The notes beneath the pieces are model-generated. The model was not told the DNA's origin and did not search any database. It saw nothing but the letters and a program-made list of their open reading frames with translations. Below, one piece after another: positions 51,311 to 60,523 of a stretch of 64,000 nt of DNA. Source of the stretch: PFJX01 sp040757575 (GTDB taxonomy: Bacteria; Pseudomonadota; Gammaproteobacteria; Burkholderiales; Thiobacillaceae); assembly GCA_040757575.1 (NCBI GenBank), contig JBFLXA010000001.1, positions 310,001-374,000 of the forward strand, written 5' to 3'. Numbering within the stretch: position 1 is the stretch's first letter; the number at the start of each line of letters is the position of its first letter. Both the position numbers and the translations under genes were made by a program.

Positions 51311-52720
51311 CTAGGTGCCGCCTATCAGGGTTTCCAGCTGTGACCGGCTGGCGGAATAGGGTTCCCTGTCCGTGAAGTTCTGTATCAGAAACTGCTCCAT
51401 GCGCGGATACAGGGCGATCGCCTCGTCCAACTGGGGATCGTTACCCTTGTTGTAGGCTCCGATGGTTATAAGGTCCCGGCTGCGCTGATAACGGGCATAC
51501 ATGCCCTTGAACCGCCGTACCCGATCCAGTTCCTGGCGGGTCAGCAATTCCGTGAGGGCACGGGAAATGGACGCCTCCACATCGATGGCGGGATAGTGCC
51601 CCTGGTCCGCAAGCTGCCGGGAAAGCACAATATGCCCGTCTAGGATGGCCCGAGCCGCATCCGCCACAGGGTCCTGCTGGTCATCCCCCTCCATGAGCAC
51701 GGTATAAAAGGCTGTAATGGACCCCCCTCCCTGGCGGCCATTGCCAGCCCGTTCCACCAGTTGGGGCATCTTCGCGAACACGGACGGGGGGTATCCCTTG
51801 GTGGCCGGAGGCTCCCCCACTGCCAGGGCCACTTCCCGCTGGGCCTGGGCAAAGCGGGTCAGGGAATCCATGATGAGCAGCACATGCATGCCCTGGTCAC
51901 GGAAATACTCCGCGATGGCCGTGGCATAGGCCGCCCCATGGAGGCGTAGCAAGGGCGGAGAGTCCGCCGGGGCAGCCACTACCGCCGCCCGGCGCAAGCC
52001 CTCTTCTCCCAAGATATTCTCGATGAAGTCCTTGACCTCCCTGCCCCGCTCACCAATGAGGCCCACCACCACCACATCCGCTTCGGTATAACGGGCCATC
52101 ATGCCCAACAACATGGATTTGCCCACACCACTGCCGGCAAACAGACCCATACGCTGGCCCCGGCCCACCGTGAGCAACGCGTTGATGGCTCGTACCCCCA
52201 CATCCAGCACGTCCTTGATGGGCTCACGTTCCATGGGGTTGTAGGGCCGCGCATAAAGTGGCACCCGTCGGGAGGCTTCCACGGGACCCAGCCGGTCCAG
52301 GGGACGGCCTGCCCCATCGATGACCCGGCCCAGCAATTCAGGTCCGACAGCCACCTGCCGGATACGGTCTTCCACGCGGCGGCGGCGGGTATAGGGCTTG
52401 TTGATGGAGGGAGACTCGAAACCGCAGGCACTGGATACATCCACTCGGGCACCCGGCGCCAAGCCATAAACATCCGTGGCAGGCATCAGGAACAGGCGCT
52501 CGCCGGAAAAACCCACCACTTCGGCGTCCACCTGCTGTCCCCCCGGCATCACCACACGGCAGGAAACCCCGGTGGCCAGCTTGAGCCCGGATGCCTCCAT
52601 GACCAGGCCTGCCACCCGGGTCAGTCGTCCCCCGGACCGCCAGGGAACGATCTGCGCCACAGCCTCCTGGCAGTCCCGCAGATAGGCAACCAGATTGGCG
52701 CTACGGCTCAATCCAGCCAT
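51311..52720 (-). CDS. fliI: Flagellar export ATPase FliI
   Basis: The 469-residue ATPase energises flagellar type III export. Walker A is GLFAGSGVGKSMLLG (about 175-189), with VVGLIGERGREVKDF following. Walker B lies in HVLLIMDSLTRFAQAQREV, and PPATKGYPPSVF is the family loop. I start at the ATG at 52720; a TTG 21 nt upstream is possible. No fliJ follows; the next gene is convergent. Confidence 0.95.
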   Translation of the reverse strand: MAGLSRSANLVAYLRDCQEAVAQIVPWRSGGRLTRVAGLVMEASGLKLATGVSCRVVMPGGQQVDAEVVGFSGERLFLMPATDVYGLAPGARVDVSSACGFESPSINKPYTRRRRVEDRIRQVAVGPELLGRVIDGAGRPLDRLGPVEASRRVPLYARPYNPMEREPIKDVLDVGVRAINALLTVGRGQRMGLFAGSGVGKSMLLGMMARYTEADVVVVGLIGERGREVKDFIENILGEEGLRRAAVVAAPADSPPLLRLHGAAYATAIAEYFRDQGMHVLLIMDSLTRFAQAQREVALAVGEPPATKGYPPSVFAKMPQLVERAGNGRQGGGSITAFYTVLMEGDDQQDPVADAARAILDGHIVLSRQLADQGHYPAIDVEASISRALTELLTRQELDRVRRFKGMYARYQRSRDLITIGAYNKGNDPQLDEAIALYPRMEQFLIQNFTDREPYSASRSQLETLIGGT

Positions 52721-53412
52721 TCGGGCTTGGCCCCCAGGCAATCGGTGACTTCCCGCCAGCGGGTTTCCATGCTGGCATCCAGCTCGCTATGGGCACTTTC
52801 AAAACGGAATCCGCCTGATTCCATGTGCTCATCCTCAATGATCTTCCAGGACAGGTGGCCATGCTCCTGATCCAGCCAGTCCCGCACTACACGGGCGCTG
52901 TCGGGATGGACCACAACGCGGTAATGGCCGCTCAGGGAAGGTAGGGAAAGCAGGGCCTCCCGAACCGTATCCAGGATCAGTTCCGGCTTGAGGCGCAGGC
53001 TGGTGCCCACCACCTGGCGGGCGATACCGATGGCCAGGGCCAGCACTTCCTGGGCCAGGGCCTCATCCTGTCGCAGACGTTCGGTCTCCAGTGCCTCTGT
53101 CAGGGCCTTCAGTTGCCGGGCATAGCCTTCCCCGTCCGCCCTACCCGCCTCGAAACCGGCCTTGTGCCCTTCCTCCTTGCCGAGATCAAAACCCTCCTGC
53201 CAGGCCTCCTGATGGATGCGTTCCAGGTCCTCGGCGGTGGGAAAGGCCATGCGCAGAGCCGCAGTCTGCTCATCCACCTCCACTCCCGCACCAGGCAAGG
53301 ACTCCGGGGTGGCCCCTTCGGCTGGCGTCCCTCCCGGGTGTGCCTCATCAAAGGCTGCCAGCTCCCAGCGCTGGTAAGCGGTGAGTTTTTCCTTGGGAAT
53401 GACCTTGGACAT
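52708..53412 (-). CDS. fliH: Flagellar assembly protein FliH
   Basis: The 234-residue regulator of FliI has an N-terminal SKVIPKEKLTAYQRWELAAFDE motif, a central helical stretch with GxxxG repeats (EGFDLGKEEGHKAGFEAGRADGEGYARQL, about 77-106), and a C-terminal VATPase-E-like domain with VVHPDSARVVRDWL. It overlaps fliI by about 13 nt. Confidence 0.92.
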   Translation of the reverse strand: MSKVIPKEKLTAYQRWELAAFDEAHPGGTPAEGATPESLPGAGVEVDEQTAALRMAFPTAEDLERIHQEAWQEGFDLGKEEGHKAGFEAGRADGEGYARQLKALTEALETERLRQDEALAQEVLALAIGIARQVVGTSLRLKPELILDTVREALLSLPSLSGHYRVVVHPDSARVVRDWLDQEHGHLSWKIIEDEHMESGGFRFESAHSELDASMETRWREVTDCLGAKPEWLD

Positions 53413-53454
53413 GGTGGGCAGAAGAGGGATGTGGCAAAAGGAGCTGCCTTGAGC

Positions 53455-54453
53455 TTACTCCACCAGTCCCTCGTCGCCTCCCTTGCCACCCAGGACGATC
53501 TGTCCTTCGTCCACCAGCTTGCGGACGATCTTGAGGATTTCCTTCTGCTCCGCTTCCACCTCGGAAAGGCGCACGGGCCCCTTCGCCTCCAGGTCTTCCT
53601 TGAGAGCCTCGGCGGCCCGGCTGGACATGTTCTTGAATATCTTGTCCTTGAGTTCCTGGGTGGTGCCCTTGAGGGCAATGATGAGAGTTTCGGACTGCAC
53701 CTCCCGCAACAGCAACTGCACGGACCGGTCGTCCAAGTCGTTGATGTTGTCGAAGGTGAACATCTGATCCTGGATCTTCTGGGCCAGATCCGCATCGTGT
53801 TCGCGGATATTTGCCAAAACGGATGCCTCGATGGCCCCGCCCATGTAGTTGAGGATATCGGCCGCCGTCTTGACGCCTCCCAGGGAGCTTTTCTTTGTGA
53901 CTTCCCCCCCGGACAACAACTGGGTCAATACCTCGTTAAGTTCCCGCATGGCCATGGGCTGCACCCCTTCCAGGGTGGCGATGCGCAACATGACATCGTT
54001 ACGCAGGCGTTCCGGCAGCATGTTGAGGATTTCGCTGGCGTGATCCCGGTCCAGGTGCACCATGATGGTGGCGATGATCTGGGGGTGCTCGTTGCGGATC
54101 ATCTCGGCCACGCTGGCGGAGTCCATCCATTTCAGGCTCTCGATGCCGGCGCTTTCGTTGCCTTGCAGGATGCGGTCGATGAGGTGGGCGGCCTTGTCGT
54201 CCCCCAGGGCCTTCTTCAGCACCGAGCGGATGTACTCGTTGGAATCCCCCAGGCTGACGCGGCCTTCCGTCTCGTCATGGAAGGCACGTAGCACGGATTC
54301 GATCTGTTCCCGGCTGACATTGCCCACCGAAGTCATGGCCGTGCCCAGTTTCTGGACTTCCTTGGGGCCCAGGTACTTGAATACCTCGGCCGCCTCCTCA
54401 TGACCTAGGGCAAGCATGAGCACCGCGCTATGGGTTACGCCCTCGTCGCTCAT
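53455..54453 (-). CDS. fliG: Flagellar motor switch protein FliG
   Basis: The 332-residue rotor protein has HPQIIATIMVHLDRDHASEIL in the middle domain with the EHPQ motif, and torque-generating charges in the C-terminal domain (about 235-332, FTFDNINDLDDRSVQLLLREV). It overlaps the fliF stop by ATGA. Confidence 0.95.
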   Translation of the reverse strand: MSDEGVTHSAVLMLALGHEEAAEVFKYLGPKEVQKLGTAMTSVGNVSREQIESVLRAFHDETEGRVSLGDSNEYIRSVLKKALGDDKAAHLIDRILQGNESAGIESLKWMDSASVAEMIRNEHPQIIATIMVHLDRDHASEILNMLPERLRNDVMLRIATLEGVQPMAMRELNEVLTQLLSGGEVTKKSSLGGVKTAADILNYMGGAIEASVLANIREHDADLAQKIQDQMFTFDNINDLDDRSVQLLLREVQSETLIIALKGTTQELKDKIFKNMSSRAAEALKEDLEAKGPVRLSEVEAEQKEILKIVRKLVDEGQIVLGGKGGDEGLVE

Positions 54454-56102
54454 TCCTTATTCATCCATTCCTTGATGATCTCGGCCGTGATCTGAGGGTT
54501 GGTTTTGGCGAACTCCTTCACCTGGGCAAGGATGGTGGCATAGCTTTCGTCCTTGGCGCGTGCGCCTCCCCCTTCCGGATGCATCCCCTCTTCACCCCCC
54601 ATGCCCACACCCAGGCCTTCCGGCGTGACCGCCTCCGGGGGCTTGACCAAGTCCTTGAGCAAGGGCCGCAACACACCGAAAACCAGATAGAAGGCCAGAC
54701 CGAAGACGATGAGGTTCTTGAGCAGGGATTTGGCCGTGGAAACGTTGTCCGGATCCTTCCAGAGGGGAATGTCAATTTCGGTCTTGGTTTCGGTGAAAGC
54801 CGCGTTGACCACATTGAGGGTATCGCCCCGCTCCTGGCTGTAGCCCATGGCCTCCTTGACCAGGTTGTTGATCTGTTCCAGCTCCTGGGCCGTCAACGGA
54901 GTGGGTTTGCCGGGTTCGCCTTCCGGGCCGGGAACGGCTGCCCGGTAATTGACCACCACAGCCACGGACAAGCGCTTGATGCGCCCCACCGGGTCCTTCA
55001 CATGACGCACGGTCTTGTCCAGCTCGTAATTCACCGTATTTTCCCGGCGACTGTTACCACCCGCAGCCGCCCCCCCCGCCGCCGTGTTGGGGCCCGCGTT
55101 GGCCCCTGCCGGCGCGTTGGGCGGTGCCGTGGCCGGGCCGGGAGGCTGGTTGGTGAGGGCGCCGGGCACCCCCTGGGCCTGGGCCCCGGCGCCACCGCTT
55201 TCTTCCAGGGTCTGTTGGCTGCGCACAGCCTGGGTATCCGGCCCCGGGTTGGGCTTGTAGGTTTCGCTGGTAGCTTCGGACTGGGAAAAATCCAGGTCCG
55301 CCCGCACCTCGGATTTCACGTTGCCCTGGCCGACAATGGGGGAAACGATGGCCTCGATGCGCTGGCTGTAATAGGCCTCGATCTGGCGCAGATAATCCAG
55401 CTGCCCGGAATCCAGCCCCAGGATCGTGCCGGAATCGTTTTTTCCAGTGAGCAGATTGCCCGCCTGGTCCACCACAGTGACCTGCTTGGGCGCCAGATCC
55501 GGCACACTGCTGGAAACCAGGTGCACGATGGACTGGACCTGGCCCGGGTCCAGGCCCCGGCCCGCATGTAGATTTACCAGAACCGAGGCCGAGGGAGCCT
55601 GGCGATCGCGGATGAACACAGAGGGCTTGGGAATGGCCAGGTGCACCCGGGCCGATTCCACCGGAGCCAGGGACATGATGGTACGGGACAATTCCCCTTC
55701 CAGGCCCCGCTGATAGGTCACCTGCTCCTGGAACTGGGTCATGCCCAGCTTGCCGGCGTCCATCAACTCGAACCCCACCGCCCCGCCCTTGGGCAGACCC
55801 TGGGCCGCCAGCTTGAAACGCAAGTCATAGACTTGATCCCCGGGCACCAGCAGGGTGCCACCGGCCTCTGTCTTGTAGGGGACATTCATCTGCTGCAGGG
55901 TCGCGGTCACGGCCCCCGCATCCCGCTCGGAAAGATTCGAGAACAGCACCCGGTAATCCGGGGCGCTGGACCAGAGGAACAGGCCCACCACCAGGGCAAT
56001 GGACGCCGCCACGGCAGCCGCCAGACCCATCTTCCGGGACGGGGGCAGCTGGCTGAATCGTAGAGTGAAATTGTGAAGTAGGTTTCCCGCCGGAGTGGCC
56101 AT
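54450..56102 (-). CDS. fliF: Flagellar MS-ring protein FliF
   Basis: The 550-residue ring protein has an N-terminal helix (about 25-45) and a C-terminal helix (about 455-475). Between them are ring-building domains with PDYRVLFSNLSERDAGAVTATL, a Pro/Ala/Gly/Asn-rich spacer (about 295-350) and the FliG-binding tail ending ITAEIIKEWMNKE. The spacer is a low-complexity stretch typical of the periplasmic loop. Confidence 0.95.
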   Translation of the reverse strand: MATPAGNLLHNFTLRFSQLPPSRKMGLAAAVAASIALVVGLFLWSSAPDYRVLFSNLSERDAGAVTATLQQMNVPYKTEAGGTLLVPGDQVYDLRFKLAAQGLPKGGAVGFELMDAGKLGMTQFQEQVTYQRGLEGELSRTIMSLAPVESARVHLAIPKPSVFIRDRQAPSASVLVNLHAGRGLDPGQVQSIVHLVSSSVPDLAPKQVTVVDQAGNLLTGKNDSGTILGLDSGQLDYLRQIEAYYSQRIEAIVSPIVGQGNVKSEVRADLDFSQSEATSETYKPNPGPDTQAVRSQQTLEESGGAGAQAQGVPGALTNQPPGPATAPPNAPAGANAGPNTAAGGAAAGGNSRRENTVNYELDKTVRHVKDPVGRIKRLSVAVVVNYRAAVPGPEGEPGKPTPLTAQELEQINNLVKEAMGYSQERGDTLNVVNAAFTETKTEIDIPLWKDPDNVSTAKSLLKNLIVFGLAFYLVFGVLRPLLKDLVKPPEAVTPEGLGVGMGGEEGMHPEGGGARAKDESYATILAQVKEFAKTNPQITAEIIKEWMNKE

Positions 56103-56119
56103 CCGTCAACCGAGCCCGA

Positions 56120-56440
56120 TCAGACCTGCATGTTCATGATTTCCTGGTATGCGGACACCAGTTTATTGCGCACCTGCACCATGGTCTGGAAAGACAGGCT
56201 GGCCTTCTGCAAGGAAAGGACCACATCCTGCAAGTTGACGTCGGGATCACCGGCTTCGAATTGGCGGGTCAGTTGCCGGGCGTCCATCTGGGCGCCATTG
56301 ACCTCGTCCACGGCCGATTTCAAAAGGGCAGCGAAGTCCTGGCCGGACCCCGCGGTCTGGGCGACCTGGGACGCAGAGCCACCCGCCGCCTGTGCCGCCA
56401 CGGCACGCAACTGGTTGACCATCTGCTCGACATTGTTCAT
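56120..56440 (-). CDS. fliE: Flagellar hook-basal body protein FliE
   Basis: The 106-residue protein joins the MS ring to the rod. The C-terminal DVVLSLQKASLSFQTMVQVRNKLVSAYQEIMNMQV (from residue 72) is the family signature. AGGAGGT lies before the ATG. It begins 21 nt after fleR on the same strand. Confidence 0.94.
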   Translation of the reverse strand: MNNVEQMVNQLRAVAAQAAGGSASQVAQTAGSGQDFAALLKSAVDEVNGAQMDARQLTRQFEAGDPDVNLQDVVLSLQKASLSFQTMVQVRNKLVSAYQEIMNMQV

Positions 56441-56461
56441 CGCCCTACCTCCTGAAGCCCA

Positions 56462-57817
56462 TTATAGGAGGTCATCTCCATCCAGAAAGCCTGCTTCGCG
56501 GTACTGCTTGAGCTTGTGGCGCAAAGTCCGCTCGCTCATGTTGAGCACTTCGGCAGTACGACGCCTGGAGCCATCCATGCGGCGGAGTGTACCCAGGATC
56601 GTGTCCCGCTCCACATCTTTCAGGCCCTTGTCTGCCTTTGCGACTCCATCACCTTGCGGCACCTGCGGCTCTGGCACTGTAATTCCCTGGGTGGGGAGCA
56701 TCAGATGTTCCGGCCTGATCTCCGTGCCCGGGGCAAGCACCATGGCCCTTTGCACCACGTTACATAGCTCACGGATGTTACCGGGCCAGGTATACCCCGT
56801 CAATTGAGCCAGGGCCCCCTCGGAAAGCGAGAATCCGCGACGCCCGACCTGGGATTCGAAGCGTCGGAGGAATAGCCGTGCCAGGCCGGGTATATCCCCG
56901 CGCCTCTGCCGCAAAGGCATGATTTCCAATGGAAAAACATTCAATCGGTAATACAGGTCCTCGCGAAAGCGACCCTCTTGCACCCAAGTGGACAGATTCC
57001 GGTTGGTGGCCGCGATGACCCGCACGTCCAGAATGACCGGCACACGCCCGCCCACCCGCTCCAGTTCCCGCTCCTGGAGCACCCGCAACAGCTTGGCTTG
57101 CAGGCTGAGGGGCAATTCGGCGATCTCGTCCAGCATCAGCACGCCGCCATTGGCCTGCTCGAACTTGCCGGGCTGGGAAGTGGCCGCCCCCGTGAACGCC
57201 CCCTTTTCATGGCCGAACAAAACCGATTCCAGCAGGCTGTCGGGAATGGCCGCACAGTTGACTGCTACGAAGGGGCCATCCCGCCGGGCAGACTGGACAT
57301 GAATGTAGCGGGCGAACACTTCCTTGCCCACGCCCGATTCGCCAGTCAGCAGCACTGAGGTATCCGTGGCCGCGACCCGGCGGGCCAGATCCAGCAAAGC
57401 CACTGTATTGGGGTCATCGGCCACAACACCCAGGCTTTCCGGAGCTTCGGGCTGGCGAAAATAGCGGGCCACCGCTGCAAGCAGGCGATCGGGCTCAAAG
57501 GGCTTGGGCAGATAGTCAGCCGCCCCCTCCCGCATGGCCTCCACCGCCCGCTCGATCTGGCCGTAGGCCGTCATGATCAATACCGGCACTTCCGGCCGCT
57601 TGGCCTTGATGGCCTGCAACAGGGCATGGCCATCCATGCCCGGCATCTGCACGTCCGTGAGGACCAGGCCAGGCCTCCCCCGTTCCAGCCAGGCCAGAGC
57701 CTCCTCGGCATCCGGGGCGGTGGTCACCGTATAGCCTGCCAGTTCCAGGGTGTCCGACAAGGCCTCCCGCAAGGGGGCATCATCTTCCACAACCAGCAGG
57801 GGCAGGGTGTCATTCAT
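56462..57817 (-). CDS. fleR: Sigma-54-dependent flagellar response regulator FleR (FlrC)
   Basis: The 451-residue regulator has a receiver domain with Asp55 in VLTDVQMPGMDG. An AAA+ domain carries Walker A GESGVGKEV and the sigma-54 contact loop GAFTGA, and a C-terminal Fis-type helix-turn-helix reads RRRTAEVLNMSERTLRHKL. It activates middle flagellar genes with sigma-54. The start at 57817 overlaps fleS by eight bases. The longer upstream frame is a shadow of fleS. Confidence 0.92.
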   Translation of the reverse strand: MNDTLPLLVVEDDAPLREALSDTLELAGYTVTTAPDAEEALAWLERGRPGLVLTDVQMPGMDGHALLQAIKAKRPEVPVLIMTAYGQIERAVEAMREGAADYLPKPFEPDRLLAAVARYFRQPEAPESLGVVADDPNTVALLDLARRVAATDTSVLLTGESGVGKEVFARYIHVQSARRDGPFVAVNCAAIPDSLLESVLFGHEKGAFTGAATSQPGKFEQANGGVLMLDEIAELPLSLQAKLLRVLQERELERVGGRVPVILDVRVIAATNRNLSTWVQEGRFREDLYYRLNVFPLEIMPLRQRRGDIPGLARLFLRRFESQVGRRGFSLSEGALAQLTGYTWPGNIRELCNVVQRAMVLAPGTEIRPEHLMLPTQGITVPEPQVPQGDGVAKADKGLKDVERDTILGTLRRMDGSRRRTAEVLNMSERTLRHKLKQYREAGFLDGDDLL

Positions 57818-58667
57818 GGTGATATTCCTGGGCGGCGAAGGGCAGATAGAGGGTGAAGCGACTGCCGCCGGATTCCCGGGGTGCCCATTCCACCCAGCCG
57901 CCATGGGCATCCGCCACCTGGCGCACGATGGCCAGCCCCAGGCCACTGCCTTCACCCCGAGTCGTGAAAAATGGCTCGAACAACCGGTCCCGGGCTGCTT
58001 CGGGAATGCCAGCGCCGTCGTCTTCCACCACGAATGCAGCAAAGGGACTGCCCTGGCCGCTCACCCGCAGGCTGACGCGCCCCCCGGCGGAGCAAGCCTG
58101 GATGGCGTTCTCCAGCAAATTGATCAGGGCGCCGGCTATGGCCTGGCGATCTCCTTGCAAAACCCCGGCCTGCTCCGGGAATTCCACCCCCAGCACCACT
58201 CCGGCGGCGGCGGCCTGGGGGTCCAGGGTCTGGGCGATCTCGTCCAGCAGAGGGGGCAACGGAAAGGTGCTGCCGGAGCTCTGCGCCCCCTTTACAAAGA
58301 GCAACATGTCCTGGATCAACCGTTCCAGGTAGCGCAGCCGGGCCAGGCTCTTGTCGGCAAACCGGAGCCGGTCCGCTTCCTTGAGCTGGGGCTTAGCCAA
58401 GTGTCCGGTGTAGAGCAGGGCCGTGGCCAGGGGGGTGCGCAGCTGATGGGCCACCTGGGCCGCCATCTCCCCCAGGGCGGAAAGCCGTTCCCGACGGGCC
58501 AGTTCGCCATTGGCGGCCGCCAGTTCGCTGGTCAGCCGCCCCACTTGGGACTGTAACTCCAGATAGGCCTCGGCCAGCTTTTCGGAGGTTTCGCTGAACA
58601 GGGCAAAGGCCTGACGCAACTCGGCATCGTCCTTGGGGGGCGTGGGCGTTTGATTCGATGACTGCAT
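57810..58667 (-). CDS. fleS: Flagellar sensor histidine kinase FleS (FlrB)
   Basis: The 285-residue soluble kinase has a coiled-coil N-terminus (about 20-75), a HisKA motif MAAQVAHQLRTPLATAL with the phosphorylated histidine, and an ATPase domain with NLLENAIQAC, VVEDDGAGIPEA and GEGSGLGLAIVRQ. It lacks membrane helices, as FleS/FlrB do. It pairs with fleR. Its upstream region now borders the inserted transposon. Confidence 0.9.
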   Translation of the reverse strand: MQSSNQTPTPPKDDAELRQAFALFSETSEKLAEAYLELQSQVGRLTSELAAANGELARRERLSALGEMAAQVAHQLRTPLATALLYTGHLAKPQLKEADRLRFADKSLARLRYLERLIQDMLLFVKGAQSSGSTFPLPPLLDEIAQTLDPQAAAAGVVLGVEFPEQAGVLQGDRQAIAGALINLLENAIQACSAGGRVSLRVSGQGSPFAAFVVEDDGAGIPEAARDRLFEPFFTTRGEGSGLGLAIVRQVADAHGGWVEWAPRESGGSRFTLYLPFAAQEYHHE

Positions 58668-58753
58668 GGGCCCTGGATATTACCCCTAGAAACTGCTATT
58701 GACCCCGGTAGGCACCCGCAACCTTAGCCCCATGACGCCGGGAACAAGGCCTA

Positions 58754-58761
58754 AAGTTTTT
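58754..58761. repeat. Left 8-bp target-site duplication
   Basis: AAGTTTTT directly precedes the left inverted repeat and is identical to the copy at 63182-63189. An 8-bp duplication is the rule for ISL3-family transposition. Confidence 0.9.
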
Positions 58762-58784
58762 GGGTATCCGTTTTCCGTGATTGA
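58762..58784 (+). repeat. Left terminal inverted repeat
   Basis: It begins GGGTATCCG and ends CGTGATTGA. Against the reverse complement of the right end it differs only at positions 3, 10 and 14. Confidence 0.92.
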
Positions 58785-58836
58785 TTTTCCTGTCTAAGCT
58801 CTCGATGTAATTACACCTGCAATCCGTGTTTTGCGA

Positions 58837-58865
58837 TTGACGCGACTGCTATGTATTGCTATCAT
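58837..58865 (+). promoter_or_regulatory. Predicted promoter of the cargo operon
   Basis: TTGACG (58837-58842) and TATCAT (58860-58865) are spaced 17 bp. The predicted start near 58872 leaves a leader of about 30 nt to the Fic ATG at 58901. Confidence 0.6.
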
Positions 58866-58900
58866 AAAACCGTTTTCAATGATTGATGGAGTGCAGCGAC

Positions 58901-59701
58901 ATGCCCCTTTTTGATGCGCTTGGTTTCCGATGGGACAGATCGGCAGTACCGACTTCCGTTCCGGCTCACTCGCTTGAGCGGGTCTGTTTCCGCTTCCACA
59001 AAATGCTGCCCGAGTTCGTCTGGGATGCTTCGGTGCTTGAAGGCAATCCCTTCACCTTCCCCGAGGTCAAGACCCTGCTGGATGGTGTGACTATCGGCGG
59101 ACGGAAGATTTCAGATCAAGAGCAAATTCTGAACCTCGCGGAAAGCTCCAAGCGCCTGCTGTCGATGGTCAAGAGCGGTCAGTTTTCCCTCACCAAGACC
59201 GTGTTCATCGAACTGAACGGCATTGTCGCTCGCAAGGAAGCTTTGGAATGGGGGGTGTTCCGTGGCGAAGGTCAAGAGACGAACTACACCCCGGATGTGG
59301 GCCTCGGCGAGCGTGGGCGCTATACGCCGCTGCCGACACTCCCCGGCGCACCGGAACTGAACCGAGTGTTCAGCGAAGGCGTGTCAGCACTGCAAGAGTG
59401 CGAACCATTTGAACGTGCAACGGCTTTCTTTCTGTTCGGCGCGTTGCAGCAATTCTTCTTCGACGGCAACAAGCGCACGTCGCGCTTCATGATGAACGGC
59501 GTCCTCATGTCTCACGGCATCGACGCCATCAGCGTGCCCGCTGCCAAGGCGCAGGAGTTCAACGAGAAGATGGTGCGCTTCTATCTCTCGAAGGACGCCA
59601 CGGAGATGATGGATTTCCTCGCCGGGTGCCACCCGGATGCAGAGGCAATTCTTCCTCTCCCCGAGGAAGATCGAAGCCACGACAGCGGAATGGAGCCGTA
59701 A
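58901..59701 (+). CDS. Fic-domain protein with substituted catalytic histidine
   Basis: The 266-residue protein starts at the ATG at 58901, which has TGGAG nine bases upstream; two start codons further up fall at the edge of the transcript. An N-terminal SVLEGNPFTFPEV resembles the inhibitory helix of self-regulated Fic proteins. The active-site loop reads QQFFFDGNKRTSR, where family members have HxFx(D/E)GN(G/K)RxxR, so the catalytic His is Gln (residue 184). The anion-binding GN-KR part is kept. AMP transfer is therefore doubtful; binding, another chemistry or a dead enzyme are alternatives. First gene of the transposon operon. Confidence 0.85.
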   Translation: MPLFDALGFRWDRSAVPTSVPAHSLERVCFRFHKMLPEFVWDASVLEGNPFTFPEVKTLLDGVTIGGRKISDQEQILNLAESSKRLLSMVKSGQFSLTKTVFIELNGIVARKEALEWGVFRGEGQETNYTPDVGLGERGRYTPLPTLPGAPELNRVFSEGVSALQECEPFERATAFFLFGALQQFFFDGNKRTSRFMMNGVLMSHGIDAISVPAAKAQEFNEKMVRFYLSKDATEMMDFLAGCHPDAEAILPLPEEDRSHDSGMEP

Positions 59702-59703
59702 TC

Positions 59704-60270
59704 ATGGAATGGATCAAGCTGACCGACAGGATGCCCAACCCAGATGAGCACGACCGGGTGCTGATCTACACCGAGGGCTATGACTTCAACGGCGAACAGG
59801 TGTTCGACGTGAAGGCAGAAACGCTGAACGAGTGTTTCTATGCCGATCCAGAGGATCAACCAGAGGTATGCAAGCATGCCTCGCATTGGGCTGCGCACCC
59901 TCGTAACGCTGCACTGCATCCGACAAGGCAGCAAGACGATTTGCTGGCGCTGCTGGCAGACATCAAGCGCCTTGACGCCCAGAATCTTTCCCTCGATCTG
60001 CCGCAGGATATTCGTGCTCGCATCGAGCGCGCCTTGATTGGTTGGGGCGATCTGACCGCCGAGCAAAAAGCAACCGATGCCTTGCGCTCACTCATGGATG
60101 CCCTGCCTACCGGAACGCAAACGTCCATGACCGTGTTTCGGCCAGAGGTGAACGGCCAGAAGGCGGGCGCGGTTAAGGCATTTTTGATGGCCGACAACCC
60201 GGATGATCTGCGCTGCGCCCAGTGGGTCATTGCCAACGGATCGGCCAAGCGGAGAGACGGCGATGAGTGA
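59704..60270 (+). CDS. Cargo protein with DUF551-like N-terminus
   Basis: The 188-residue product starts MEWIKLTDRMPNPDEHDRVLIYTEG and later has ASHWAAHP, like the phage-associated DUF551 domain (W-I-x-x-x-DR-x-P ... HW-x-x-x-P). The remaining 120 residues are helical and charged and match nothing I know. It starts two bases after the fic stop and overlaps the next gene by eight bases. Confidence 0.65.
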   Translation: MEWIKLTDRMPNPDEHDRVLIYTEGYDFNGEQVFDVKAETLNECFYADPEDQPEVCKHASHWAAHPRNAALHPTRQQDDLLALLADIKRLDAQNLSLDLPQDIRARIERALIGWGDLTAEQKATDALRSLMDALPTGTQTSMTVFRPEVNGQKAGAVKAFLMADNPDDLRCAQWVIANGSAKRRDGDE

Positions 60271-60523
60271 AGCATTGGAGCGTGTCATCGCCGAGCAGCA
60301 GAAGGAAATCGACCGCCTGCGCTTGATGGAAAAGAACAACGCCGATCGTTGGCAACACGAAAACAAGTCGGTGGAGCGGATGGCGCTCGCGGCATTCAGC
60401 GTATTGAACCATCCCGAAAGCCCTGAATGTCATTTTGAACTCAAGCAGGCCGTCATGGCGATGGGGTTCTGCCCGCGTTGCGAATGGCGCCCTTGTGAAT
60501 GCGAGTGTCAATATGACGACTGA
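60263..60523 (+). CDS. Small cargo protein with coiled coil and Cys-rich C-terminus
   Basis: I do not recognise this 86-residue protein. Residues 1-40 form a likely coiled coil (EALERVIAEQQKEIDRLRLME). The C-terminus CPRCEWRPCECEC has five cysteines in 13 residues and could bind zinc. It overlaps both neighbouring genes. Confidence 0.6.
   Translation: MSEALERVIAEQQKEIDRLRLMEKNNADRWQHENKSVERMALAAFSVLNHPESPECHFELKQAVMAMGFCPRCEWRPCECECQYDD

Noticed and set aside
58752..58790. Working sigma-28 promoter at the left transposon junction
   Set aside because: TAAAGTTT is intact there, but the sequence 11 bases downstream is transposon DNA without a GCCGATAA-like -10.
58886..58900. Earlier start codons (TTG 58883, ATG 58886) for the Fic gene
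   Set aside because: They lie about 11-14 nt from the predicted transcription start with no ribosome site; the ATG at 58901 has TGGAG at nine bases.
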